64,000 bases of DNA from UBA5069 sp964560495 (GTDB taxonomy: Bacteria; Chloroflexota; Anaerolineae; Caldilineales; Caldilineaceae): the NCBI GenBank assembly GCA_964560495.1, contig CAZLMM010000008.1:1-64000 (forward strand), given 5' to 3'. Under the pieces are notes generated by a model. That model made no database searches and had not been told where the DNA came from. It saw only the letters and a program-made list of their open reading frames with translations. A program made the translations under genes and the position numbers. This document shows positions 1 to 8,179 of this stretch, one piece after another (positions within the stretch are counted from its first letter, which is position 1; every line of letters starts with the position of its first letter).

Positions 1-72
1 TGCGTTCAGCATGACAATACCACCGGCTCATTTAGGCCCACGTGTACTAGCCATGTATTGTGTGAAGTCTTG

Positions 73-143
73 AGGTTTTGAGGTCTTAGGGTTGGGGCGG
101 TCTTTCCCCAAAACCTCAAGACCCTAAAACCCCAAGACCTCAA
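73..143. repeat. imperfect palindrome of GAGGTTTTG-type units (family C, copy 1)
   Basis: Positions 69-80 pair exactly with 109-120 (12 bp), and further partly matching units run to 143. The same GAGGTTTTG...CAAAACCTC core recurs at 16874-16921. It lies between the window start and the first gene, so it could be a terminator of an upstream gene or a dispersed repeat. No gene is seen in 1-182. Confidence 0.6.
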
Positions 144-182
144 CGCACCAAATCATCATAAGATTGCACGTCCTCCATCGCC

Positions 183-1727
183 ATGACCAACCTGGTCGAA
201 ATGCAGGGCATCACCAAAATCTATCCTAACGGCGTCGTCGCCAACGACAATGTGGATTTCTCCGTACGCAAAGGAGAAATCCACGCATTGGTGGGCGAGA
301 ACGGCGCGGGCAAAAGCACCCTGATGAAGATTCTCTACGGCATGGAACAGCCCAGCGCTGGTAAGATCCGACTCAACGGCCAACCTATCGCCATCCGCAA
401 CACGCATCACGCCATCGACCTGGGCATCGGCATGGTGCACCAAAATTTCATGCTTGTGCCTTCCTTCACCATCGCCGAGAACATCGTGCTGGGCAGCGAA
501 CCGCAGCGACGCCGCATGATCGATGCAGCGGCAGCTGTGCGCATCACAGAGTCCCTCGCCAGGGAATACGGTCTGGAGGTGGAGCCGTCCGCCCGCATCG
601 AATCCACTCCGGTGGGGATGCGTCAGCGCGTCGAAATTCTCAAGACGCTTTTCCGCGGCGCAGATCTGCTTATCCTGGATGAGCCGACCGCTGTGTTGAC
701 GCCCCAGGAAACGGATGAACTCTTTCGCTCTGTGCGCCGCCTGGTGGATCAGGGCAAGACTGTCATTTTCATCACCCACAAACTGATCGAGGTCAAAGAG
801 ATTTCAGATCGCGTCACCGTCATGCGTCGGGGTCAGGTGACGGGTTGCGTAGACACAACCGATGTGAGCGAGGTGGAGATTGCACGCATGATGGTGGGCC
901 GCGATGTCTTCTTGCAGATCGATAAGCCCGACGCTCCACGCGGCGACCTGGCGGCGCAGATCCGCAATCTGGGTTATGTCTCAGAGACAGGCCGTCCGCT
1001 CCTGCGTGACGTCAACCTGAATCTCTATGCCAGAGAAATCCTGGGCATCGCCGGCGTGGAGGGCAACGGCCAGACCGAACTTGCCGAAGTGCTCAGCGGT
1101 CTGCGTCCCGCCGCCGCCGGCCAGATCACAGTCAAAGGAGTCGATGTGACCAACCAAGGGGCGCGCCGTATGCGACTGGCTGGCGTTGCCCACATCCCTG
1201 AGGATCGCCTGACCAATGGTGTGGCCGCCGATGCGTCGATTGCCGAGAACCTGGTGGTGGATCGCTACAATCTTCCTCCTTTCACCCGTAGCGGCATCCT
1301 TCGCCCCCGCGAAATCAACACCCAGGCCGATAAACTCATGAACGAATTTGACATTCGCGCAGCCGGCAGCGATGCGCCCATGAACTCCCTGTCGGGCGGC
1401 AACATGCAGAAGGTGATCGTCGCCAGGGAATTTTCCGCCAACCCAGTGTTGCTCATCGCCGCCCAACCGACACGCGGCATCGACATCGGCGCCAGCGAAT
1501 TCGTGCGCACCCAGTTGGTCGCCCGGCGCAATGAAGGCGCCGCGGTGCTCTTGATCTCCGCTGACCTGGACGAAGTGATGAACCTGGCGGACCGGATCGC
1601 GGTCATGCACAAAGGCGCCATCGTGGGCGTTTTCCGCAACACGCCCGACCTCACCGAACAAGAGCTGGGCCTGTATATGCTGGGCGTCAAGACCCAGCCT
1701 GCCGTCGAGATGGCCGCAATGAGCTAA
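183..1727 (+). CDS. Nucleoside/simple-sugar ABC transporter, double ATPase subunit
   Basis: A 514-residue ATPase that would power uptake of nucleosides or simple sugars together with BmpA-type binding protein and two permeases, which should lie left of the window. Two ABC halves are visible. The first has Walker A GENGAGKST near residue 40 and Walker B LILDEPTAVL. The second has the degenerate Walker A GVEGNGQTE, signature LSGGNMQK and IAAQPTRGID, the pattern typical of YufO/NupO and RbsA-like subunits where one site is non-canonical. The ATG at 183 follows no strong Shine-Dalgarno. It converges on the metal-binding lipoprotein gene. The family is secure; the substrate is inferred. Confidence 0.9.
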   Translation: MTNLVEMQGITKIYPNGVVANDNVDFSVRKGEIHALVGENGAGKSTLMKILYGMEQPSAGKIRLNGQPIAIRNTHHAIDLGIGMVHQNFMLVPSFTIAENIVLGSEPQRRRMIDAAAAVRITESLAREYGLEVEPSARIESTPVGMRQRVEILKTLFRGADLLILDEPTAVLTPQETDELFRSVRRLVDQGKTVIFITHKLIEVKEISDRVTVMRRGQVTGCVDTTDVSEVEIARMMVGRDVFLQIDKPDAPRGDLAAQIRNLGYVSETGRPLLRDVNLNLYAREILGIAGVEGNGQTELAEVLSGLRPAAAGQITVKGVDVTNQGARRMRLAGVAHIPEDRLTNGVAADASIAENLVVDRYNLPPFTRSGILRPREINTQADKLMNEFDIRAAGSDAPMNSLSGGNMQKVIVAREFSANPVLLIAAQPTRGIDIGASEFVRTQLVARRNEGAAVLLISADLDEVMNLADRIAVMHKGAIVGVFRNTPDLTEQELGLYMLGVKTQPAVEMAAMS

Positions 1728-1772
1728 TGCCCCACACATCCCACAGCGAGTCGTGCATCTTCATTTCCTTCT

Positions 1773-2879
1773 TCAGGGCGATGTCAGAGCTTCGGCTATC
1801 GTCTTTGCATTGCTGCGCATCATCTCCACATAATTGGCCGCCCCCATCCCGGGCGCGCTCAGTGAATCGGTGAACAAGGGCGCCACCTTGACGCCTACAT
1901 CGTGGCCCACTTGCTCGGCCAGCCTGGGGTTGACCGTAGAGCCAACAAAGATCGCTGCAACACCCTCTCCCACTATTTGCCGCTGAAGCGTGACCATCTC
2001 TTGCGCCGAGATCGTCGCCATGGTGCTAAAGGATGGGATGACAGAGCCGATGACCTTGAAACCATAGGCGCGGGCGAAATAGCCCATATTGTCGTGTTCC
2101 GTGACAAGTTTGCGTTCTTCGGCAGGGATGACAGCCAGGAGAGCACGCACTTCCTGGTCGAGCTGCTCCAATTCTTGGCGATATTCTGCCGCGGCCTGCG
2201 CGTAGGCTGCCCCGTTGTCCGGGTCTCGTTCAGCCAGCGCCTGGGCGACATTCATCGCCCAGATCGTCACATTCCCAACATCCTGCCAGGTGTGAGGGTC
2301 GTCGCCTTCATGGTGATGCTCCCCTTCTCCGTCGGTCCCCTCCTGATCGTCCTCCCCATGGCCGTCCTCATGCTCGTGGGAAATCGTTTGTACGCCCACG
2401 TTCACGCTCACCACAGGCGATTGATCGTCCAGGTTCTCCAGGGTGGGCAGCAACGATTCTTCCAACCCAAGACCGTTGACGAAGATAATGTGGGCGTCAT
2501 TCAGCGCGATCATGTCCTGGGGCGTCGCAACGTAGGCATGAGGATCGCTGCCCGGCCCAATGAGCACCGTCAGATCAACCTGTTCGCCGGCCACCCGGCG
2601 CACAACGTCGCCAACCAGGTTGGTCGTGGCGACCACGCGCAGGCGTTCGCCTTCACGCAAAGAGGCAGCTTCGATCTGCAACAGCGCCCCAGCGCCTTCC
2701 TCATGACCCTCAGCGTCGTGAGAATCTGCAGTTGCTTTTTCTGCTTCTACAGTGGTTGCCGGCGCCAGGACTCTGCTCTCGGTGGGCGCGGTTGTCGGTA
2801 CGGCGGTTGAGCGGCAGGCCGCTAACGCCAGCGCGGCCAGCGCGGCCAATCCAATGATCCTCGTGACTTTGTGGTGCAT
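1773..2879 (-). CDS. Zinc/manganese ABC transporter substrate-binding lipoprotein
   Basis: A 368-residue ZnuA/AdcA-like cluster A-1 binding protein that would capture Zn2+ (or Mn2+) outside the membrane. The start at 2879 is chosen because GGGAGAG lies 7 nt upstream; longer frames lack a ribosome site. The N-terminus is a lipoprotein signal with lipobox LALAAC. Mature features are GPGSDPHAY, the His/Asp/Glu-rich loop EHEDGHGEDDQEG and HHHEGDDPHTW, then TEHDNMGYFARAYG, all family hallmarks with the metal-ligand histidines. No permease or ATPase partner adjoins it; the neighbouring ATPase belongs to another family. A 37-bp Fur/Zur-type palindrome sits 70 bp upstream, so metal repression is expected. 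Confidence 0.9.
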   Translation of the reverse strand: MHHKVTRIIGLAALAALALAACRSTAVPTTAPTESRVLAPATTVEAEKATADSHDAEGHEEGAGALLQIEAASLREGERLRVVATTNLVGDVVRRVAGEQVDLTVLIGPGSDPHAYVATPQDMIALNDAHIIFVNGLGLEESLLPTLENLDDQSPVVSVNVGVQTISHEHEDGHGEDDQEGTDGEGEHHHEGDDPHTWQDVGNVTIWAMNVAQALAERDPDNGAAYAQAAAEYRQELEQLDQEVRALLAVIPAEERKLVTEHDNMGYFARAYGFKVIGSVIPSFSTMATISAQEMVTLQRQIVGEGVAAIFVGSTVNPRLAEQVGHDVGVKVAPLFTDSLSAPGMGAANYVEMMRSNAKTIAEALTSP

Positions 2880-2948
2880 CTGTGTCTCTCCCATCGCAAT
2901 GCATCTGCCTGTAAGGTGAAGAGCGCTGCTCTTTTCGCCAGACAAATT

Positions 2949-2985
2949 TACAATGTAATTGAGAATAATTCTCAATTACATTGTA
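2949..2985. promoter_or_regulatory. Fur/Zur-type operator, 37-bp perfect palindrome
   Basis: Two 18-nt arms are exact reverse complements around a single central base. The core TTGAGAATNATTCTCAA fits the 7-1-7 layout bound by Fur-family repressors. It lies 70 bp upstream of the metal-binding lipoprotein start, as expected for a metal-repressed promoter. Which regulator (Fur, Zur or Mur) cannot be told from sequence. The rest of 2986-3277 shows no gene; a TATACT at 3219-3224 may be the -10 of the DUF423 gene, with no good -35. Confidence 0.85.
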
Positions 2986-3277
2986 GACAGGTATCATCAC
3001 TTTGTCAAGGGCAGGCGCAGAGAGGCTTCACAAAAGTCGCACATTGGTCGGTGGGGGCCTCATAGCCGGGCTTCAGGCGGGCACGAAGTGCGGCGGAACA
3101 GAGAGCCGTCGTGCTGATCAGGTTGTCTCCCGCCGCGTCTCATGCCCCTACCGTTCATGAACAGACTTTTGAGAAATCCTAACCGTAGAAGGCGTCATGC
3201 GGCAAAGAATAGATAGTGTATACTGTGTGCAACAGCCTATCATCTGTTGTTCTCTCTAGAAACCGTAGGTGAATCGG

Positions 3278-3649
3278 ATGGATCGCACATTCATGATATT
3301 TGCAGCCCTTTTCGGTGGTTTGGGTGTGGCCTTGGGCGCCTTTGGCGCGCATGCCCTGCGGGAGCGGCTGCCAACTGATATGCTCGTTATCTTCGAGACC
3401 GGCGTGCGCTATCAAATCTACCATGCCCTTGCGCTTTTCGGCGTCATCCTGGCCATTACCCGTTGGCCGCAGAGTAGCCTGCCGGTCGCCGCTGGTTGGC
3501 TGTTCGTGATCGGCGTCGTCATCTTTTCTGGTAGCCTCTACATCCTGGCGTTGAGCGGCGCACGCTGGTGGGGCGCCATCACACCCATTGGCGGAGTGGC
3601 CTTTCTGGCCGGCTGGCTGAGTCTGCTGATTGCCGCAGTGCGCAATTGA
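3278..3649 (+). CDS. DUF423 family membrane protein
   Basis: A 123-residue integral membrane protein of the DUF423/YgdD family. Function is unknown in the family. Four hydrophobic segments are visible, with the family hallmarks GAFGAHAL near residue 20 and an HALALFGV segment in the second helix. I chose ATG 3278 rather than GTG 3269 because AGGTG at 3267-3271 is correctly spaced only for the ATG. The next gene starts 41 bp downstream on the same strand, so they may be co-transcribed, though nothing links their functions. Confidence 0.85.
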   Translation: MDRTFMIFAALFGGLGVALGAFGAHALRERLPTDMLVIFETGVRYQIYHALALFGVILAITRWPQSSLPVAAGWLFVIGVVIFSGSLYILALSGARWWGAITPIGGVAFLAGWLSLLIAAVRN

Positions 3650-3690
3650 CAGGGCTACATTCAAAGTTCGTTCCCGGTAGTCGCCCAGAC

Positions 3691-5058
3691 ATGAACCTGA
3701 CTTCCGCACTACACTTGTCCCTAATGCCTGCTGCGCCCGATGTAGTGAGCGTTGTTGGCGGCGGCGGCAAGAGCAGCCTGGTCTTTCGCCTGGCGCACGA
3801 GATTGCCGCGCGCGGCCAACGCAGCCTCATCACCACCACAACGCGCATCTCCGCGCGCCAGGTGGAAAGTGCGCCGGCAATCGTCCGCGCCGGGGGAGAC
3901 GTTCCGCCGTGGAGTGAGCTTGCCGCAGCAATAGAAGCGCATGGCTTCTGTCTGCTGGTGGGAAACGAAACGCTGCTCAATGGCAAGCAGGCTGGCGTTT
4001 CACCCGCTATGGTGGATTGTCTGGCCGCTGAAGCCGCACGGTTGCGTCTTGGCGCAATTCTTGTCGAGGCCGATGGCAGCCGCACGTTGCCCGTCAAAGC
4101 GCCCGCAGAGCACGAGCCGGTGATTCCCCAATGCACCACCCTGCTCATTCCCATGCTTGGCCTCGACGCCATTGGCGCGCCCATTGACGAAGAACACATG
4201 CATCGCCCTGAACGAATCCGCCATGCGCTCGGCCTGCCCCTGGACGGGATGCTGCGGTTGACCCCTGAAATGGCGGCGCAACTGCTCATCCACCCCATCG
4301 GCGGCGCCAAAGGCAGACCTGTGATGGCTCGACTACTCCCAGTGCTAAACAAAGCCGATGCGCCGGAGCGCCTGGCCCTGGGGCGTCTCATTGCCAGTCA
4401 GCTTACAGCGAGAGGCCAGCCGGCGTTGCTCGGCGCGGTCGGCAACGAAGGGCGTCCGCCGATCCGTGAGCGTTGGGCGCCAGTGAGCACAGTGGTGTTG
4501 GCGGCAGGCGCAAGCAGCCGCATGGGACGCCCCAAACAGGTGGAGGTGGTGGATGGCGAGGCGATGGTCGTGCGGGCGGTGCGTCTGGCGTTGGAGAGCA
4601 GCGTCAATGAAGTGGTCGTAGTCACCGGCGCCCATGTCGAGGCAGTGAGCGTCGCGCTGGCAGATCAGCTTGAACGGCACAGCGATCGGCTGCGGTTGGC
4701 GCACAATTCTGATTGGGCTTCCGGCCAGGCCGGCAGCATAGCGACAGGTCTCCACGCCCTGGGGGAACAGTGTCGGGCTGCGATCTTTATGCCGGTGGAT
4801 CAACCCTATCTTCCGCCGACGCTCTTGCGTCACCTGATTGTCGCCTGGCGCAGCGGCAGCGACCTGGCCGCGCCGGTGGTGGCTGGCGCGCTGCGGGGCG
4901 CGCCAGCAATTTTCGACCGCCGGCTGTGGGATGAGTTGCTTGCGGTGCAAGGCGACGCGGGCGGGCGGGGGGTGCTCATAGGTCATCAAGCAGAAGTGGC
5001 CGGGATTCCCGTCGTCGCCGCCGCCCTCCGCGACATCGACACACCCGAGGATGCGTAG
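3691..5058 (+). CDS. YqeC-MocA fusion: selenium/molybdenum hydroxylase accessory protein
   Basis: A 455-residue two-domain protein. Residues about 1-235 resemble YqeC, a putative accessory factor of selenium-dependent molybdenum hydroxylases, with P-loop-like VVGGGGKSSLVFRLA near residue 20 and LVEADGSRTLPVKAP. Residues about 265-455 form a MocA/MobA-like nucleotidyltransferase with VVLAAGASSRMGRPKQ, MPVDQPYLPP and a C-terminal DIDTPED, as in molybdopterin cytidylyltransferase. Both functions act in cofactor maturation in the cytoplasm, so fusion makes sense. No molybdenum hydroxylase is in the window. Together with the probable selenoprotein at 37.4 kb it suggests the organism uses selenium. 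Start at ATG 3691; longer upstream frames overlap the DUF423 gene. Confidence 0.85.
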   Translation: MNLTSALHLSLMPAAPDVVSVVGGGGKSSLVFRLAHEIAARGQRSLITTTTRISARQVESAPAIVRAGGDVPPWSELAAAIEAHGFCLLVGNETLLNGKQAGVSPAMVDCLAAEAARLRLGAILVEADGSRTLPVKAPAEHEPVIPQCTTLLIPMLGLDAIGAPIDEEHMHRPERIRHALGLPLDGMLRLTPEMAAQLLIHPIGGAKGRPVMARLLPVLNKADAPERLALGRLIASQLTARGQPALLGAVGNEGRPPIRERWAPVSTVVLAAGASSRMGRPKQVEVVDGEAMVVRAVRLALESSVNEVVVVTGAHVEAVSVALADQLERHSDRLRLAHNSDWASGQAGSIATGLHALGEQCRAAIFMPVDQPYLPPTLLRHLIVAWRSGSDLAAPVVAGALRGAPAIFDRRLWDELLAVQGDAGGRGVLIGHQAEVAGIPVVAAALRDIDTPEDA

Positions 5059-5117
5059 GCCATGCAGCGCGACCCAATGGGCTGCGCTGCATGGCTACCG
5101 AATGAAACAGCTATGAA

Positions 5118-5750
5118 TTACTCGCCGGGGTGTGCAGCTCGGAAGATGAGCGCAGCGACCGCAGCACCGACCAACTCCGCCACAAGATAAATCCAGATAT
5201 TCGACCAGGCGACGATGCCCATCTGGCTGATGCCAACGGCCACAGCCGGGTTGAATGCTGCGCCCGAGATTGCGGCGACGGCATAGGCGCCGACAAGAAC
5301 GATCATGCCGATGGCCCAACCATAAAACGAGTTGCCCTCTGTGCCTTTGGCCGTCGCCACGTTGAGCACCGTAAAGGTGAGGGCGAAAGTGAAGAGAAAC
5401 TCAGCGATGAGCGCCGGGACCATAACGGGCTGCAAGGAAGGTATCTCGGCGGCGCTGCCCTTGAGGTAGAGCACGGCAAAAGCGGCTACGAAGGCGGCGA
5501 TCACTTGCACAACCCAGTAGATAAGCATATCCGCCACTGTCGATTTGCCGCGCAGAAAGACAGCGAAGGAGACGGCCGGATTGTAGTGGCCTCCAGAAAC
5601 ATGACCGCCGAGGAAGATCATGACGGCCAACACGGTGCCGATGGCAATGGGTGCAAAACCAGCTGGCGCAGTGCCAGGCCCGATGACAACCATGCCAACG
5701 GTGAAAACGAGAAAGAAGGCGCCGATAAACTCATAGAGGTATTTCATCAT
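5118..5750 (-). CDS. MIP family channel (aquaporin/glycerol facilitator)
   Basis: A 210-residue membrane channel for water or small neutral solutes. Both half-helix NPA signatures are present: HYNPAVS near residue 56 and AFNPAVA near residue 167, within six hydrophobic segments. The N-terminus keeps the family's EFIGAFFLVF. The short length and the residues around the second NPA look more like an aquaporin than a glycerol facilitator, but selectivity cannot be read with certainty. AAAGG precedes tandem ATG codons at 5750 and 5747. It is transcribed away from the next gene and has no evident operon partner. Confidence 0.9.
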   Translation of the reverse strand: MMKYLYEFIGAFFLVFTVGMVVIGPGTAPAGFAPIAIGTVLAVMIFLGGHVSGGHYNPAVSFAVFLRGKSTVADMLIYWVVQVIAAFVAAFAVLYLKGSAAEIPSLQPVMVPALIAEFLFTFALTFTVLNVATAKGTEGNSFYGWAIGMIVLVGAYAVAAISGAAFNPAVAVGISQMGIVAWSNIWIYLVAELVGAAVAALIFRAAHPGE

Positions 5751-5902
5751 GAACTGCCTTTCAGTGTTTTGATTGGTTTTTTGTGTGAGTTGCGCTGTAC
5801 GACAAGCAATCCGGAGACGGACAAAACGTTTGGATCCCAGGATATGCTTTTGCTGAAAGACGTTGCGTCCCGCAGAAAGTTACGGGCAGTTGGCCGCCTC
5901 AG

Positions 5903-6748
5903 CTATTCCACAGACGCCGTCAACCTGATCCAATCAAAATCCACCTGGGCGATGGATTGTTCCAGGGAGCCAGCCATCACACCCACGTCACCGGGCGGCA
6001 GCGAAATCGCCTGCGTCTGAAAGACAATCTGTCCATTCACCAACATCCGCACTACATCGCCAGCATCCTCGACAGCCAGGGTGTTCGCCGCCCCTGCCTG
6101 GGCAATCGACGGGTCGGCTGTCCAATCGACGAGCGTGGCCCAACGTCCATCTTGCTGCACTTGGAAGCGATAGCGCCCCTGTCCATCGAGCAGCGCAAGA
6201 TAGAAGTTCTGGTGGTCTGCATAGCGCCCGATGACGCCGCCATAACCCCAGGGCGTTTCTGCCGAGACGATCATGCTTGTCGAAAAGCTGTAATTCTCCA
6301 GCCCTTCCAGCCCCAAGACGCTCCACGCCGCCACATTCGGATACATGCGAATGCGATAGACGCCTTCATTGGCGACGACGCCCATCATCCAGCGATTGGG
6401 CTGAAAATCGCGCACCAGTGGCCCCGGCTCGCTCTCGAATTCATCCTGCAGCACAGCCGCGGCCGCGCTGTTTGCTTGCGTCGGATTCCCGGCAAAAAAC
6501 TCCTCGACTGCCGCGCGCACAGTCAGCCAGTCTGTCGGCGCGCCAGCCAGCTTGGCTATAGCCAGCAATCCCGTAACAACGAACATGGCTGCGATCAAGC
6601 AGACCAACATCCATTGCAACCAGCGCGGTTCGTTGGCAGGTTCTGGTGGGCGTAGAACGCTTGCCGGCGCCGTCTCGCGATGGGATGGCAGCCCGGCCTT
6701 CTGCCGCTTTTGGGCCGCCGCTGGAGTGTCCACTCTGCTATGAGTCAC
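5903..6748 (-). CDS. Membrane-anchored protein with concanavalin/LamG-like domain
   Basis: A 281-residue protein of unknown role. A basic, Pro-rich cytoplasmic N-terminus (1-45) precedes one membrane segment (about 46-68). After a short linker comes a 190-residue beta-rich domain with WSVLGLEGLENYSFS, YGGVIGRYADHQNFYLAL and a VRMLVNGQIVFQTQ strand. This is the layout of laminin-G/DUF1080-like lectin folds in exported Chloroflexota proteins. GTG start at 6748 with AAAGG upstream. The ligand is unknown. It stands alone between the MIP channel gene (same strand) and the divergent glcF. Confidence 0.55.
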   Translation of the reverse strand: MTHSRVDTPAAAQKRQKAGLPSHRETAPASVLRPPEPANEPRWLQWMLVCLIAAMFVVTGLLAIAKLAGAPTDWLTVRAAVEEFFAGNPTQANSAAAAVLQDEFESEPGPLVRDFQPNRWMMGVVANEGVYRIRMYPNVAAWSVLGLEGLENYSFSTSMIVSAETPWGYGGVIGRYADHQNFYLALLDGQGRYRFQVQQDGRWATLVDWTADPSIAQAGAANTLAVEDAGDVVRMLVNGQIVFQTQAISLPPGDVGVMAGSLEQSIAQVDFDWIRLTASVE

Positions 6749-6874
6749 AAGCTGGCCTTTGTATCATCAACGTATCTCATGCCGCAGAGTATAGCACAAC
6801 TCGCATGTGGCGAAGAAGCAGGTTGACGTTCGGTCGTTCGACAAGTCCGCCTGGTTGTGATATACCTTGCAACC

Positions 6875-8179
6875 ATGAACACCACTGAAGAATTGCTCAC
6901 ATCGTCCGATTTTCGCCGGATGCTGGATCAGTGCATTCACTGCGGGCTGTGCCTTTCCGCCTGCCCCACTTATACAACTCTGGGTGTGGAGATGGATAGC
7001 CCGCGCGGACGCATTGCCCTGATGCGTGCAGCGTCAGATGGGCGGATTGGCCTCGGCGGCGCGTTCCAAGAGCACATAGACTTGTGCCTGGGATGTCGCG
7101 CTTGTGAAACCGCCTGTCCTTCCGGGGTCAAGTATGGGGCGCTCTTGGAGACAGCACGCGCCGTCCTCCACCGCCAACGTACACCGGGGCGGCTCGAACG
7201 CTTCATCTTGTGGCTGGCTTTGCGCCAGCTGATGCCCTACCCCAAGCGGTTGCGCGCCGTGGCCGCCTTACTCACCGTCGCCCAGTCCTTAGGACTGGCT
7301 GAACTAACCCCGCGGCTTACATTCTTGCCGGCGGAAATGCGCGCAATGGCTGCAATCCTCCCACCTCTGGACGGCGCATTTCCCTCCTATGGCGCGCCTG
7401 CTCCAGCGTTGGGAGAGAGAAAAGGCGCAGTCGCGTTCTTATACGGCTGCGTACAAGATGCCTTTCTGGGTCGCGTCAACGCGGCGACAGTGCGTGTACT
7501 CCAGCGCAACGGGTACGAAGTGCATTTCCCCCGCTTGCAGACCTGTTGCGGCGCGGCTGCGCTCCACACCGGCGAGGACGGGTTAGGTCGCGACCTGGCG
7601 CGGCGCAACATCGACGCCTGTGCAGGCCAGGAATTCGACGCCATCATCAGCAACGCCGGCGGGTGCGGCGCAACGCTCAAGGAGTACGGACATCTCCTGA
7701 CTGGGGATGAACGCTACGCAGAACGAGCCAAAGCCTTTGCCGCAAAGGTCAAGGATGTCAGCGAATTTTTGGCGGGCAACCTGCGCCAGCCGCCCCATCG
7801 AGAGCTGCCCGTGCGAACGGCCTACGTTGATTCATGCCACCTTCGTCATGGGCAGCGGGTGAGCCATCAGCCGCGCGCTCTGTTGACCGCAATTCCCGGG
7901 TTGACGCTGGTGGAGCTGCGCCAGCCTGACATGTGCTGCGGCAGCGCAGGCATCTACAACATCACCCAGAACGAGATGGCTGAGCGCGTTTTGTCCGCCA
8001 AGATGGCCGACATCAAGAACGCCCAGGTGGACGTGATCGTCATCTCGAATACAGGCTGCCACATGCAGATGCTCTATGGCGCGGCGCAGATGGGGCTGCC
8101 CGCAAAAGTGATGCACGTCGTTGAGTTGCTTGATCGCGCCTATGGCAGCGACGCAGCAAGGAACGAAGGAGGCGTGTGA
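6875..8179 (+). CDS. glcF: Glycolate/D-lactate oxidase iron-sulfur subunit
   Basis: A 434-residue electron-transfer subunit of the glycolate (or related 2-hydroxyacid) oxidase complex. Two 4Fe-4S motifs sit in the N-terminal quarter: CIHCGLCLSACP from residue 20 and CLGCRACETACP near residue 70. Two CCG domains follow, with LQTCCGAA and PDMCCGSAGIYN, as in GlcF/LldE-type proteins. Start ATG 6875 is preferred over GTG 6857, although neither has a strong ribosome site. Its stop codon overlaps the ATG of the fused glcDE gene, so translation is coupled. The pair plus the TRAP permeases downstream suggests import and oxidation of a 2-hydroxyacid. Confidence 0.92.
   Translation: MNTTEELLTSSDFRRMLDQCIHCGLCLSACPTYTTLGVEMDSPRGRIALMRAASDGRIGLGGAFQEHIDLCLGCRACETACPSGVKYGALLETARAVLHRQRTPGRLERFILWLALRQLMPYPKRLRAVAALLTVAQSLGLAELTPRLTFLPAEMRAMAAILPPLDGAFPSYGAPAPALGERKGAVAFLYGCVQDAFLGRVNAATVRVLQRNGYEVHFPRLQTCCGAAALHTGEDGLGRDLARRNIDACAGQEFDAIISNAGGCGATLKEYGHLLTGDERYAERAKAFAAKVKDVSEFLAGNLRQPPHRELPVRTAYVDSCHLRHGQRVSHQPRALLTAIPGLTLVELRQPDMCCGSAGIYNITQNEMAERVLSAKMADIKNAQVDVIVISNTGCHMQMLYGAAQMGLPAKVMHVVELLDRAYGSDAARNEGGV

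Noticed and set aside
156..779. 207-codon open frame opposite the ABC ATPase gene
   Set aside because: It is the complement of a clearly coding ABC domain.
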